Shown piece by piece: positions 32,562-45,172 of a DNA stretch of 64,000 nt (position 1 is its first letter; each line of letters begins with the position of its first letter). Under the pieces are notes generated by a model that saw nothing but the letters and a program-made list of their open reading frames with translations, had not been told where the DNA came from and ran no database searches. This stretch comes from Phaseolus vulgaris. Taxonomy: Eukaryota > Streptophyta > Magnoliopsida > Fabales > Fabaceae. Position numbers and translations under genes: made by a program. The stretch lies in assembly GCF_000499845.2 (NCBI RefSeq), contig NC_023754.2, forward strand, positions 7,394,477 to 7,458,476, given 5' to 3'.

Positions 32562-33740
32562 TTACTCATCATCAGCGTATTGAAGATCAAAGATCTGGTT
32601 TTGAACTACCTCAATCTGTTCATCTAAGGTCATGAAGCATGCATCCATGTTGTTGAACCTGTTATCAATGCTCTGGAAGTTGCTTACACACAGATCATGG
32701 AGATTCCTTTGGTTCTCCGCAAAGCCATCAAGCCTATTGACCATGTAGCTCTCAAAAGAAGACATGGTTGGCATTCTTTCTTCTTGATTTCCAACACCAT
32801 TACTTGGTTCAGCATCTTGATTTGCTTCAGGTTGATCTTCATGTTGAAAATCCATATCATCAGCAACAGCACTTGATGAGGCACCAAGATCACCATCTTT
32901 GCTAATCCATTTGCCACCTACTTTGGTGAATCCCATTTTACTGAGAGATCCATTGTTCAACTCTTGAGTTGACTTGACCAACTCAGATGTTTCATCCTCT
33001 AGGTTCACTTCAAAATAGAGAAGAAATTTAGAAACCAAAACAGCATATGGATAGTGATAGTCACTTAACCTCATTGCCTTTTGCATGTGCTATTTGATGA
33101 TGTGGATCCAATTTATTCTGATCTTCTTCATAATGCAGAAGATGTACACCAGGTCCTCCTCTGTAAGAACAGAATGATTGCTCCCCCTTGGAGTTAGAAT
33201 CCAAGTCACAATGAAGGCTAGCAACCTTTCATCAAGCCTTAAGCCACCAACCGAACAAGTCCTAACTAGAGCATTTTGGTTCTTCAAGCAGCTCTTGTAG
33301 TATTGGACTTTGTTGAAATCCTCCACTACTTCAAGGTTTCCCTTGTTGATTTTGAGGCCAGAGTACTTAAGACCAGTTACTGCATTCCACACATCATGTG
33401 TGATCTCCATATCTACACCTTTTACATGAGAAACAAGGTTGTTTCCCTCAAACTTGAGATTTGTGTAGAAAACTCTCATCAAATCTGGGTAGATGTTCCC
33501 CTTCATCCTGAAGAACTTTCTGAAGGATTGATCTTTGAGGAGCCTTCTGACATTGTCCAGCTTTTGGCTTTTTAGCCAATCAAAGCAAACAACCTTGGAG
33601 TTGTTTATCACTTTGGTGCTAGTCTCAAACCTATACCTCTCAATTAGATCATTATCACTAGAAAACCATCCTTCCAGCCTTCCTCCAGACCTTACTGCTC
33701 TGGATTTGACTCTTCTTGAGGTGGGAGGAGTTGAGTCCAT
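32562..33740 (-). pseudogene. SIRE-A extra ORF, plant transposon protein domain (PF20167-like)
   Basis: The start at the ATG at 33740 is chosen because the paralogue at 55638-54451 begins with a comparable basic serine-rich stretch. The frame is open to TAG at 33092-33090 and then continues in the same frame to 32562, so a single stop breaks a protein of about 390 residues. The first two thirds match the 'putative plant transposon protein' family: V-Y-P-D-L near the middle, H-V-K-G-V, a T-P-R-G block and Y-P-Y-A-V-L-V-S. The last third is acidic and ends in a predicted helix. It occupies the position of the env-like ORF of SIRE elements, but I see no signal peptide or membrane segment. Function unknown. 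Confidence 0.8.
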
Positions 33741-34623
33741 GATTGGCAGAGAAGAAACAGAGAGAAGCTCACACAAGAAATGCAAAAGATGTTGCAATTG
33801 GTTGTTCTTGTGGAAGAGATCAGCTGCAACAGATTTTATAGCAATTATAGAATCAAAAAGCATTCAATGACATGAGTGGGTACCAAATTTTCAGAAAGAG
33901 AAGACTTGACCATGCCCTGCACTGAAAAACGTCAGAAAAAGCAGAAAATCACATGGTCTTCACATGTGATCTTTGACTAGTCATAAAAGCTCTTAAATTT
34001 TCAAGTTGTGGAATATATTCCTTTATGACTGTTGTAACTTCCTTCTAAGCGTAATCATCTTTCAACACAGGTTCATTGACCAAGGATTCTTTCTTTAATT
34101 TGATCTGCAACGGATAGAAATTCAAAAAAGAAATTAAATTGATTTCTTCACAGTGCTGTCAGACTCAAAACAATCGGTTGTTTCGAGGAAACAATCAGTT
34201 GTTTTTCTGCAGCAGTTAAAACTGATTTTGAATTTTAACTATGAGCAGAAGGAATTCAAAGTAGATGAAATTAAACATCTTAAAGAAGGTATTTAAACAT
34301 GAAAAAGAACTTAAAAACAGAAATTAAGAACAAAGAAAAGGAAGGTTTTATCCTTTATGTTGTTCTTTCAATGAGCCATGTGCTTTGTGATCAAGAAGCC
34401 TCTTTTAACTATTGAGGGTCTTTGGACAGATGCAGAACATTGATTCAGCTTCAATGTTGGTCTTTTTCTTCCAAGAACTTGATCAGATGACTCAGTCCTT
34501 CACCCTTCTTTAGAATTCCTGCACAAGCATGAGTTCAAGCAACAAGATTTGGCCCCTTCACAAATGTGGGTCCAATTGATTTCTTTTTATCATTTGGAAC
34601 CTCACATCCTTTAGGAATCCATT
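33741..34623 (-). other. junction region of SIRE-A where pol is missing
   Basis: About 880 bases with no pol motif in any frame. One phased motif pair lies at 34175/34196. The stretch 34400-34620 resembles an internal spacer rather than a clean deletion junction. Confidence 0.6.
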
Positions 34624-36253
34624 TCATGAAGCCCCTGGGAACAAAAAATTTCTTATTTTGTAGAATCTAACCGAATGGCCCTTTTTCATGCAATAAAAGC
34701 ATGTAATAACCGGTTGTTTCGACTTAACAATCGGTTGTTTTACTGGCTTTCTTGAAAAAAAAATTGAAAACTTATCTTGTTTGTTTTGTGGATTAAAGCC
34801 TAAATCAGACTTTCCAAAAACACAGCTTTGAGATGCCAAAACATTCTCAAAGTTAGATTTCCCTTTCGAAAGGTTGTCCACAGTATCAACAAGATAATGC
34901 ACTTTCTTCTCAAGGTTTTCACAATTTTCGCAAATGAAAGTGTCACACTTGCAAGAAGAATTTTTGAAATTTGTTTCCAGATTTTTGAAATCATTTTTAG
35001 ATTTTTCAATCTCATCTTCAAGTGATTTTACTCTCTTTTCCAGCCAACTATTAATTTCTTTCAATCGGTTGTTTGAAAGCACCAATCGATTAGCTTCATT
35101 GTGAGTTTCTTGAAAACTTCAAGCAATTCACTATAATTCTATTCATTTAAAGAAGCACAAGAACTTACTTCACTTGAGCTGCAAGATTCATCATCATCTT
35201 CAGCAATCAAACAGATGTTTGCTTTCTCTTCTTCACTTGATGAAGAGCTTGATGATGATACTTCATTTTCATCCCAAGCTATGTAGGCTCTCTTTGTCTT
35301 GCTCTTCTTTTCCTTGTAGCTAGGTTTTTTTCTCCTTGCTTTTGTTTGGGCAATCTGCCTTTATGTGACCTTGCTCACCACAACCAAAACAAGTATAGTT
35401 ATTGGAATTAAAATCATTAGATTTCTTGTTTCCATACCTATCTTTGTTGTTGTCCTTGTTGCGGTTCCTCTTCAAGAATTTGCTAAACTTTCTGGATAGC
35501 AAGCCAAGGTTTTCTTCATCGCTATCATCGTTGGATTCTTGTTTGCCTTTGTGCTTGGAAGCTTTTAAGGCTATACTCCTTACGTGTTTGTCTTCGCTTT
35601 CTTGAACATTGAGTCAATTCATCTCTAACTCATGTTCCCTAAGCTTGCCAAACAAAGAAGCCATACTCAAGGATGTTAGATCTTTAGATTCGGATGTAGC
35701 AGTTACCTTTGGTTGCCAAGCTCTATCAAGACATTTCAAAATCTTGATGTTTAGCTCTTCCTTTTCAAAGGTCTTGTCAAGGCTCATGAGATGATTAATG
35801 ATGTGCGTGAATCTTTTTTGCACTTCAGCAATTGTTTCACCTTTGAGCATTCTGAACATCTCATACTCTTGGATTAGAGTATGCTTCCTAACTCTCTTCA
35901 CCTCATTTGTACCTTCATGAGTTACCTCCAAGGTGTCCCACATTTCTTTTGCAGATTTGCATTGAGAGACCTTGAAAAACTCATCTGAATTCAAAGCAGA
36001 GGTTATTACGTTTATAACAATGCAATCAAATTTGGCCTTCTTGCTTCCATTGAGACCAATGCTTTTCAATGGAAGATCCATCTTTTTCAAACTTGGGGAC
36101 AAACGGACCATTTTCAATAGCATCCCAAATTCCTTTGTCAAGTGATTCCACAAAGATTTTCATTATCACTTTCCAAAATTGGTAGTTCAAACCACAAAAC
36201 AGAGGAGGTATGTTGATTGAAGCACCTTCCCCAAAAGGTAGTCTAACAGCCAT
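34624..36253 (-). pseudogene. SIRE-A gag remnant
   Basis: The start is the ATG at 36253, where the protein begins with M-A-V and a G-E-G-A-S-I-N block like the gag of the element at 52941-63227. A frameshift lies between about 36150 and 36060. The gag core (W-D-T-L-E-V-T-H-E-G-T, 35930 region) is open to 35614. A zinc knuckle C-F-G-C-G-E-Q-G-H-I-K-A-D-C lies in 35320-35502. A second coiled stretch (35085-34624) ends in a decayed second knuckle, C-F-Y-C-M-K-K-G-H, whose last cysteine is lost. At least three frame breaks make it a pseudogene. Confidence 0.85.
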
Positions 36254-36315
36254 TTGAAAAACAATTTTTAGGATCAACTTGAATAACTTTCAAGAACCAA
36301 GCTCTTGATGCCAAT

Positions 36316-37397
36316 TGTTAGAATGGATGGCTTTAAACTAGAGGGGGGGAAGGGGTAAATGGTTTAAAGAGGGTTTTCACAAACTTTTAAGCCAAGAATG
36401 AAAATACTTTGATAAACAAATGATAAGAAATTCAGTTTGCCAAAACACAAAGCAAAAACAACAACACCAGAAAAACAATCGGTTGTTTATACCAGTTTCC
36501 AAATATTAAAACTGAATTTAAAGAGATTAAGGATAAAGAGAATGCACAGAGATGTTTATACTGGTTCATTCTAAACCCAGAGCTACATCCAGTCTTCTTA
36601 GAAACCACTAAGGAATTCCAATAAGCAATCAAACCTAGATCAGTTACACCACAACCAAAGAAGTGACCTTGATCCCCTCAAGACACACTCTCCTCTTGGT
36701 CAACACACCAACACTAAGAATGTTGATCTTGATCCCCTCAAGAACACACAACACTTCTCAGAAAACACACAAGGTTTCTTTCAACAGATACAAGGATTAC
36801 CCTTGTTACAGAATGAATCTGAAATCAATATAAGAGAAAATCCTATCACACACACTTTGATCAAACTCAATCTCTAAGCAATCTCAACTCTTTCAAAATC
36901 TATTCAATCTCAACAACTATGAAAAACTCAAATTTGTTTTTCTATTTGTAAAACAAAGTTGTTGTTTGTTATAAAATCTTAACAAACTATTAATTGCATT
37001 TAAAGATTGGTCAAAGCATTAAAAACTGGAGCGTAAACAGTTGGAAAAACATTTAATGCTCAGTCAAAGCACAAAACAGTTTTCTGTTATGGTACCAAAA
37101 CAAACAATCAGTTGTTTCCATGAATCAATCGGCTGTTTTGGTTTTGACAGCAAGTCAACCATAAAAACAGTTTTCAACCTTTTCTAAAAACACCTAAGTA
37201 TAAGACAATTGGTTGTTTCGAAAAAACAACAGGTTGTTTTTCACTTAGCTTGAAAAACACTTTTCTTTTAAAAGGATTGAGAGTGCTTACCCCAGATCCT
37301 ATCTACAGGACAACTCAGCAACAGCAAGTACAACTAGCCTTCATCGTCCTTCAAAGGGTTTGGATTCTTCAAAGCTTGAACACCACTTGGTTCAACA
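36316..37397 (-). repeat. 5' LTR of SIRE-A
   Basis: 1082 bp. It lacks about 55 bases present in the other LTR near 32000-32060. Phased motif pairs begin at 37109 and 37210, and a single half is left at 36480. Confidence 0.93.
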
Positions 37398-37454
37398 ATA
37401 ATTTCCCCTTTAATTTCTTCACACTTCTTTTTGTATTTAATTTTAGTTGTTTTC

Positions 37455-37670
37455 AAAATTTAAAATAAAAATAGTTTTAAAAATAAAAATTCAAAATTTA
37501 AAATTCAAAATTCAAAATTTAAAATTTAAAATTTAAAATTCCTAATTTAAAATTCAAAATTTAAAATTTAAAATTCACAATTAAAAATTCAAACTTTAAA
37601 ATTTAAAATTTAAAATTTAAAAATCAAATATAAAATTTAAATTTCAAAATTCAAAGTTTAATTTTTAAAA
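37455..37670. repeat. AATTTAAAATTC low-complexity array
   Basis: Nearly the same sequence as 16546-16790. It marks the start of repeat unit B. Confidence 0.85.
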
Positions 37671-38183
37671 ATAGAGAAGTCACAAATGACAAATATCTCC
37701 TATCGTATATTTTAAAATAATAAAATAAAACATAAATATAAGGATAAAATTTGACTAAAATAAAATGATAGTTATGTGAGAAACCTTGTAAAGAAAGAGA
37801 AGGTAGTAGTTGAGGATAGACAAGAGTCTCACTTTGAAAAAGTTAAATATATGAACACGAATTCATAGTTTTTCTTGAATTCAATAATTACATGATATAT
37901 ATTTTCAAAGACCGTATAAGTTTCATCTCTCACGTAAGAATGGAATTGAAAACAATTAAAATCCAATAAAAATAATGAGAAAATTACAAGATAAAATATA
38001 TTACCTTACTATCAATATAAAAACACCTCTAAAAATATATGTTGAAATACCAGTTAGCATTAATTTATATATCATAATTTCGGCTAAAAAGCATATTAAT
38101 ATTTTTTTTAAACATAGCAAATCGAACCCTTAAGAACATAAAAGACAGAATAAAACTTTTAAAACTTTGATAACCTATGTTTA
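37671..38183. other. repeat unit B, left part
   Basis: Non-coding and colinear with 16795-17325. Confidence 0.7.
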
Positions 38184-39811
38184 ATGTAACATCCTTAATT
38201 TTACCCATATATAATGTAATAAAAGTAAAACAAGCAATATCTAATTACAAATAACATATATTACTTTCTCATATGTGTATCTCAAAAGAAATATCCCTCT
38301 TCATAGGGATTTAATATATATACATCTAAAGTTTAACAACAAAACAAAACATTCAAATAATTCTCCAGTTGTTCACTAAGGAGCTCTATCACCTGAAATC
38401 TCATCTGCTCACATGTAAAACACAATCATCACAGATAAAGAAACAAACACAAACAAATAACAGGGTAAGCTATCTATATAAAAAGTTTTGATATAATTTA
38501 AATTTCAAATTAATAAGCATAATTCATCAATTCTCATATGATTTCTCAAACCATCAAATGTCTATTACATTCATAAAATTCATCTTTCATATGTCAGACT
38601 TTTACTGACTCACAGCACATAGACACTTGACTCTACTTCCGGAAGACTCGTGTATTGAAATTAGCATCTAGAGACCTGCACCTGTCATCTGCTGTGAAAC
38701 CCACACAGCCATGCACATAATTATCTCAATATCTCATCATCTTCATATGACAGGGTAAATCCATTTGATATGCTCTGATCAGTTCTTTCAAACCTCAAAA
38801 TCAGCCAAATGGACCTCCTTCGACTCTCACCAACTGAATAACTTCATCTATTTGATTCCATTATATCAGTAGAGTCAGCATCGTCTCATTCACAGGACAC
38901 TCACAAATCAATACACCCTAATAACAATCTCAACATGGTATTTCCTTTCCTGAAAATACTACGTCTTGATCACACTTTAACCTCATTACATACATCATTT
39001 AACATATCAATGCACCACTCAATCACTTCGTATATATATACTTTCTAAACAATCCAAATATATCTCAAACTTTACTTAAAACACATAACTAATTCCAAAT
39101 ATATGCTCTTTAAATCAATCATCATCTGAAATCACACAACCACTTCTCATCAAACATCTCACTTAAGTAATTCAACCAAAATATTCAAAAAGAATAGTTC
39201 AACTCATTTATATTATCATTCAAACACTTTCAATTCTCAATCACAAACAGTTTCAACAAATTATTTCCATAACAGATTCAAAATCAACCATTCCAGTCAA
39301 TATATTACTTTACTCTTTAAAAGAGACAATCCTAACAATTAGAATTGGTGACCACGTCACCTCCACATCCAGAATCTTCTAACCTAGGGTTTTATTGAAA
39401 ATAATAAGACTCTGAACTTTAGTTGATGCTCACTAAGAGCTCCAAATCTACCCTAAAGCTAAAAGAGTCACATGTAAAACTCATGTAGACAACCTAAGTT
39501 CAAAATTTGACTCAAAGAAAAGGGCCAAAAATGAACTTACTCTATTTAGGATTTTGATTGGGCAATCTTGTAGAGTTCATTGGCAGGAGTTCAATGGCAG
39601 ACGTCAAACTGATAACTGAGGATGTCAAAATCATAGAGAGAAGGAGAGGAAAGGAAAAGAGAAACTTTTAGAGAGATGGTGATTATTTTAAAATGAAACC
39701 TGGATAACTGAATTTTCTATTTATATGTCATTTTCATTTTAATAATACAATATTCAGGTATCATTTAAAATATATCACTTCTACTCTAAGGTTATTTTCT
39801 AGATCCTTACA
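38184..39811. mobile_element. solo LTR or short LTR-type insertion, TGTAACATCC family
   Basis: It begins TGTAACATCC and ends GATCCTTACA, with target duplication TTTAA at 38179-38183 and 39812-39816. Unit A (near 17315) shows the uninterrupted site. At 1628 bp with no ORF or internal primer site, a solo LTR is the simplest reading. The strand is not determined. Confidence 0.8.
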
Positions 39812-39816
39812 TTTAA

Positions 39817-40377
39817 AAATAAAGTGTGAAATTAAGATCTTTAAAACTCAATGTACGTACTATAAACGGAAAACTAAAAACTAACATTTTGGCAATAAAA
39901 TATAACTTGGCTAATATTAATTTATAAAAAAACTAACATATTATAATGTAAATATTTATATTTATTATTACAGTGACATATAAACTTAAAAATATAACTT
40001 GTAATTCTTTTTATAGTAATTATACAAATAAAATATTTGTTTTAATTTATATTTTAAATTTTTTTGTAAATATATTAATTTTAATTTTAGAAAAAAAATT
40101 ATAATTTACATCACATCTTACCGTTCTTAGTAAAAAACATATATCCAAACACATCTTTAACATATTTGGTCATACTCAATTGCTAAAAAAAAAAAAAAAC
40201 AAATAAATATTTTAAAATATAAGTTATCAAATCAGTATTAACCGTAATTTTATTAAAGTGATCTCTTTTATCTTAGTATAAATATTATTTTTATATTTTT
40301 ATTTTTTCAATAACATTATATTAGAGTTTCATTAATTTTTAATTTATTTTAATCTCATATTTACTTTTTCATCATAG
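39817..40377. other. repeat unit B between solo LTR and MYB remnant
   Basis: Colinear with 17325-17765 and 18215-18317. The part carrying MYB exon 1 is deleted here. Confidence 0.65.
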
Positions 40378-40711
40378 ATTATCTTTGGAAGGACTTTACA
40401 TATATGGGAGAGGATATTGGAAAAAGATTTCATATTACATTCAAACAAAAGATGCAACTCAGGTGGCGAGTCATGCACAAAAATATTTTATGCGTAACAA
40501 TATGTCAAAAGAGCAAAAGAAAAGGAAAAACATTCATGACATGGTATTAAGTCAACCAATGCAAGTGCAAGAAGGGATACACTTCAATCCTCCTATCAAC
40601 ATGCCTCATCTAGTACATCTAAATCTTGTTAATATATCTCATCAAATACCACCAATAATAGGAATGATGCAGTCAAATCATATCAACCATATAAATCATC
40701 ATCCACAATAA
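40378..40711 (+). pseudogene. SHAQKYF-class MYB remnant (copy 2), exon 2 only
   Basis: An acceptor, CATCATAG, at 40377 is followed by a frame open to TAA at 40709-40711. It has G-L-Y-I-Y-G-R-G-Y-W with the tryptophan intact, then V-A-S-H-A-Q-K-Y-F and the histidine/asparagine-rich tail, ending earlier than copy 1. Exon 1, with the start and the first half of the MYB repeat, is missing. The upstream intron runs straight into non-coding DNA. Confidence 0.8.
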
Positions 40712-42465
40712 AATGGAATACATCAAATAATGGAGGGCAATTCTATCAACAACGTAGTATATCCTACACAGTTTGATTAGATGCAATCAAGATGGAGATG
40801 AACTCTATTAACAATATAGTGCATCCTACATAGTTTAATCATATGCAACTATATATAATGTATAAGTTGGTCATGAGGATTATGTAATTGTTTTGAATAA
40901 TAATAATATATGGACAAGTCATTAAATCTTCTAACTTAATACTTATACCACATTTTATTATTTTAATAATAAATCTTCCATAAATATTATCATATACAAA
41001 TCATTGCATTATTGTCACTCTAGCAATTACTCAATTATCATACACAATATTTCAGTTTATTACACTCGGTAATTCAAAATATGATAAGTCACAAATACAT
41101 ATGATATCTCCATGCATATCAAATTTAAGTATTCAAATAAAACATCAAGCTTCACTCAACAACATATTTTGGGTTGAAAAAAAAAAATTATCTCGACATA
41201 ATTTGCGCTTAAACGACATGGTTGCCATTTGAGCGAAAACACTTACAGTAAAAGAAACTGTTTTAATCTCTTTTTCATTTAAGCTAAAAAATTACATAAA
41301 ATAGAACTTTTTGCATAATTAAAACAACAATCCACCAATCAAAATTCTCCAATTTTATCTATTCTAACATGTTTCATAATCTTACTACAAAAATCAAAAC
41401 CATTATTAGTTGAGTTTAAAAAATCAAAACAACACATTTATATGAAAAGAAAAAGAAGATATACAATTACTTGTTATTATGATGAGAGAGAGAAGAGAAA
41501 AGGTTCTTATATAAAACTGATGTGTATTGTTGTGTGTTGATAGAGTAGCTATTTATACACAAGGTAACACATGAGTAGCTTTAACACCCCTTTAAACTCA
41601 TTGTTGGATTAGCCATAATCATGAAAAATTTATGTGTTTCAATATTTTTTAAATATGAAATTGTACATTTGCATTTTTTAGTTTTATCATTATCATATGT
41701 GTATTTATATTTATTAAAATAAACTATAAATTCATATTGTAATATTTTAATTCATCGTAAACTTATGTCTATTTGTATTTTTTAAATATTAATATGTGTA
41801 TTTGCATTTTTTTTTTATATTTTTGTACATTCGCATTTTTTATTTTTAACAGTACCATATGTGTATTTCTATTTATTAAAAAAACTATAATATATAATAT
41901 ACAATTTATTTTTATCATTTTTTAAATTCTATTTCGAATTTGTTTTTTTTTAAATGTATTTTTTAATGAAATGAATGGTAATTTTTTTTAAAAATGGATG
42001 TTATAGGTTATGTAAAAATTTACCTAATAATATAAGAAAAATGAATGCAACAGTGAGTGATTTGTTTTAGTTAATTAAACAGTAGAATTGATTATTAGAA
42101 TAGTGGAAAAAAATAAAAAGGTTTAAGAAGGGGAGTGGGAAGTTTTTGAAAGTAGTTACATTTGATTTTTAAATAATAAAAATTTTAAAAAAAATTAAAA
42201 AAAAATATCAAAAAAAATAAAAAGACAAATTTGTGCAAGATAACAATAAAATAAAATGACAAAATAACTAAAACAAATTAATAAAATAAAATATTGATAA
42301 TAATAAAACACGAACAAATTTTTCTACAAGAAACACAATTGATAATAACAAAATAAAAAGGAATACCTTTATATATAACCTTTATATATGAATATTGTAT
42401 TTTGAATTTATAAGAATTAATTAAATAAGGAACCGATGAGAGATTAAGCGTAAATTGTGAAAACA
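40712..42465. other. repeat unit B, right part
   Basis: AT-rich. It is colinear first with 18742-20454 and then with 28844-29204, so it serves as the empty-site reference for the captured-gene element. No gene. Confidence 0.65.
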
Positions 42466-42504
42466 AACTAAATAAACCGTTTATTAATCTTTTATAACAT
42501 ACCA

Positions 42505-43810
42505 TAATTTAATTTAAGTTCATAACATTTATATTTTTAAATATATTTTTTTAGCATAAATTTTATAACATTTAAATCTGTACTACTTAAATTTATTAGT
42601 TTAAAATTTTCAATTTCTTTTTTTTACGAAATATAAATGAAGCCTAATAAATATTTAAATGAGAATAATAATTTTAATGAAAAAGTAGTATTTTAAATAT
42701 TTTATCTAGTTATCTAATTTTGACAAATAAATAATATTATTAATATCTTACCGTTATCTTTTTTTTTTTATCTAGTTTGGATTACATATTATAAACTTTA
42801 AAATAATTTCAAATGTTAAAGAAAAATAGTAGTCCTTTTAAGCGTAATATTATGAAAATGTTATAGTTATTTATTTTGTTTTATTGTTGAAAAATTTAAA
42901 CGAAACATTATTTACATTTTATGCTGAATTTGTAGTGAGTTAGAAAGAAAAAAAAACATTGAAAAAAAAAGAAAGAAGGAAGAATAGTGGAAGTGTTGAG
43001 TGAGGAATGGTGAAATGAGTTGAATGTTTCACAACAACATTTTATGCGTAACAATATATTAAAAAGTAAAAGAATTAAACAACATGTAACAATATATTAA
43101 AAAGTAAAAGAATTAAACAACATGGTGTTAACTCATCCTCGTAATAATATTCAAAATTTGACTTCTTTTAGTACAAATCTTGTCATTTCACAATCTTAGA
43201 GATACAAACAATACAAGTGGAAGAGTATCTCCAACTTTTAACTAATTTTACATAATCTTAATAAAAAAAATAGTAATCCTCTAATGATAATATTATTAAA
43301 ATGTCATTATAATCTATTTTATTTTATTCTTAGATGAATTTATGTTATTAAGGGTGATATTATTTTTTATATATAAATTTGTTATTAAACGTAACATTAT
43401 TTACATTTTATGGTGATTTTTTTTTATTTTTTTAGATAAATTTATGTTATTAAGCGTGATTTTATTTATATTTTATAGTGATTTATTTTATTTTCTTGTT
43501 AGATAACGTTAGGTTATTTTTAAGTGTAATATTATTTACATTTTATGGTAATTTATTTTATTTTTTATTAGATAAATTTATGTTATTATGCATAATATTA
43601 AATATAAATACATATGTGAAAAGCAAAATCTTTCAAGAAGAACTGTGCATAGGAGAGTGAGTAGGAATGGTGGAATGAGTTGATGCTTTGGCTTTGGAAG
43701 TGTTTCCTATTTTCCATGTTAGCAATCACTCACATCGTCAATATTCTTCAGTTGTTCTCTTCAACTCGCTGCGAAAGCTCTTCCAACTTTAGTAATAAGA
43801 TATACAAGTA
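42505..43810 (+). repeat. left arm of a large inverted repeat with MYB traces
   Basis: It matches the reverse complement of about 51800-52937. Two decayed MYB traces lie in it, at about 42930-43140 and 43640-43790. In the first, the start of exon 1 is fused to the 'ttttatgcgtaacaatat' part of exon 2, and a 37-bp stretch is repeated in tandem (about 43047-43123). Confidence 0.8.
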
Positions 43811-44790
43811 CTGAACTTTGTTCTTATTACTAAAGTTGAGTACTTGTATTTTTTCTTCTTCTTTTCATATAAATGTGTTGTTTTGATTTTTTAAACTCTC
43901 AACTACATCACCATCAAGGGTTTCAAAATGTGCTTGTATTCCAAACTTCATTTATCAGATATTTTAGGGTAGAAATACATATCAACACAATAAATAGTAT
44001 ATTGGATAAAATATGATAGTTTTATCAAACATGAAATTAGTTCTCCACTCTTTGAAAATATACAATTTCAAGTTTAATCAATTTAGTTCTTTATACAATT
44101 TCAAGTTTAATAATTTAGTTCTTTAATTGTGTTAAATTTTATTTTAAAAATATTATATCTATTAATTATTAAAAGTGATATTCGTTTAACTTATGCTGAT
44201 TTATTAAAGTAATATACATGATTATGTTAACTAATAACTGTCTTTAATTTATATCAATCTAGATATCATCTCCTTTGTATCCGTATTTGCAGTTCCATCA
44301 CTAAAATATTTGATTTGTTGATCAAGATGTTTAGTACTCAGATCACACTAGGGAAATTTATAGAAACAGTTATCAAAATATATTGAAATGTTAGAACTGA
44401 ATGTGCTACTACTTCTGCATTTAGCTACTTCTGCATTTAGCTTTATGATTTCTTACTCCTCAAAATCATCTTTTTTTTAAATGTCAAATGAATAGAACAA
44501 TGTTTGGCATTTTACCAAGAAGATCAATCAAAAGATAATCTCCTTTGTCTTAGTATTTACAGTTCCACAAACTTTTCTACAAAACCCTTTGCTCATGCTC
44601 TTTCTGGACAAATCTGTCATAACTATGTCAAATATTGAATCATGGTTTTATACCCATAAATAGTTATCAAAAGTAGCAAAAAGCCATTTCATTTTAGGAA
44701 TGCATCGAGTGTAACTACATAGATACTCACACAAAAAAATAAAACCTTACGAGATCTAAATCTAATGCATTCATAATTCTGGTGAATGTA
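43811..44790. other. AT-rich DNA without a gene
   Basis: A short hairpin (TACAAGTACTGAAC / GAGTACTTGTA) lies at about 43811-43850. Nothing else is supported. Confidence 0.5.
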
Positions 44791-45172
44791 TTGAAAATGT
44801 TTAAATATATGAAGACAAAATCTTATCATTGTTGGTTTTTTCTGAATTTAGTAACTACAATATATATGTTCTTAAAGATAGTATACGATTTCATCTTTCA
44901 CCTAAAAGTGTAAATGAAAACAGATAAAAGTCAGTAAAAAAAGGTGAAAAATTATAAGGAGATCTTTAAAGCAAAAAATATCATCTTAGCTTTTGTTAGA
45001 ACAATTTTTTCAAAGACAAAAATAAGTAAGACTATCTTAGATTGCTTCATGTGGTAGATTAGAAAAACAACTTTGGTTCATATTACCATCACACAATTTG
45101 CTTGTTTGTGGTGATAGTATAAACCAAAACGATTTCTTAGTCCAATCTACCGTATGAAGCAACCTAAAATAT
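44791..45172. repeat. left part of the second foldback palindrome
   Basis: It pairs with 51021-51290 on the far side of the copia element, with the loop near 45095-45110. Its core (AGACTATCTTAGATTGCTTC ... GAAGCAACCTAAAATA) is the sister of 30794-30943. Confidence 0.8.

Larger units (their letters stand above)
31010..37397 (-). mobile_element. SIRE-like Ty1/copia element lacking pol (SIRE-A)
   Basis: The LTRs are 31010-32148 and 36316-37397, with + strand ends TGTTAG and CAACA, and target duplication ATAAT at 31005-31009 and 37398-37402. Reading on the minus strand: LTR, a primer-like TGGCATCAAGAGC, gag with zinc knuckle, then directly the extra ORF that normally follows pol, polypurine tract, LTR. 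No protease-integrase-RT-RNase H sequence lies between 34624 and 33740. It is a non-autonomous derivative. Insertion was into the right arm of the palindrome centred at about 30870. Confidence 0.92.

Noticed and set aside
33276..33870. Plus-strand ORFs opposite the SIRE-A extra ORF
   Set aside because: Shadows of the conserved minus-strand frame.
42278..42505. AT-rich ORFs such as 42278-42505, 43478-43660 and 19859-20047
   Set aside because: Composition-driven F/I/Y/L-rich frames with no domain and no conservation between the repeat copies.
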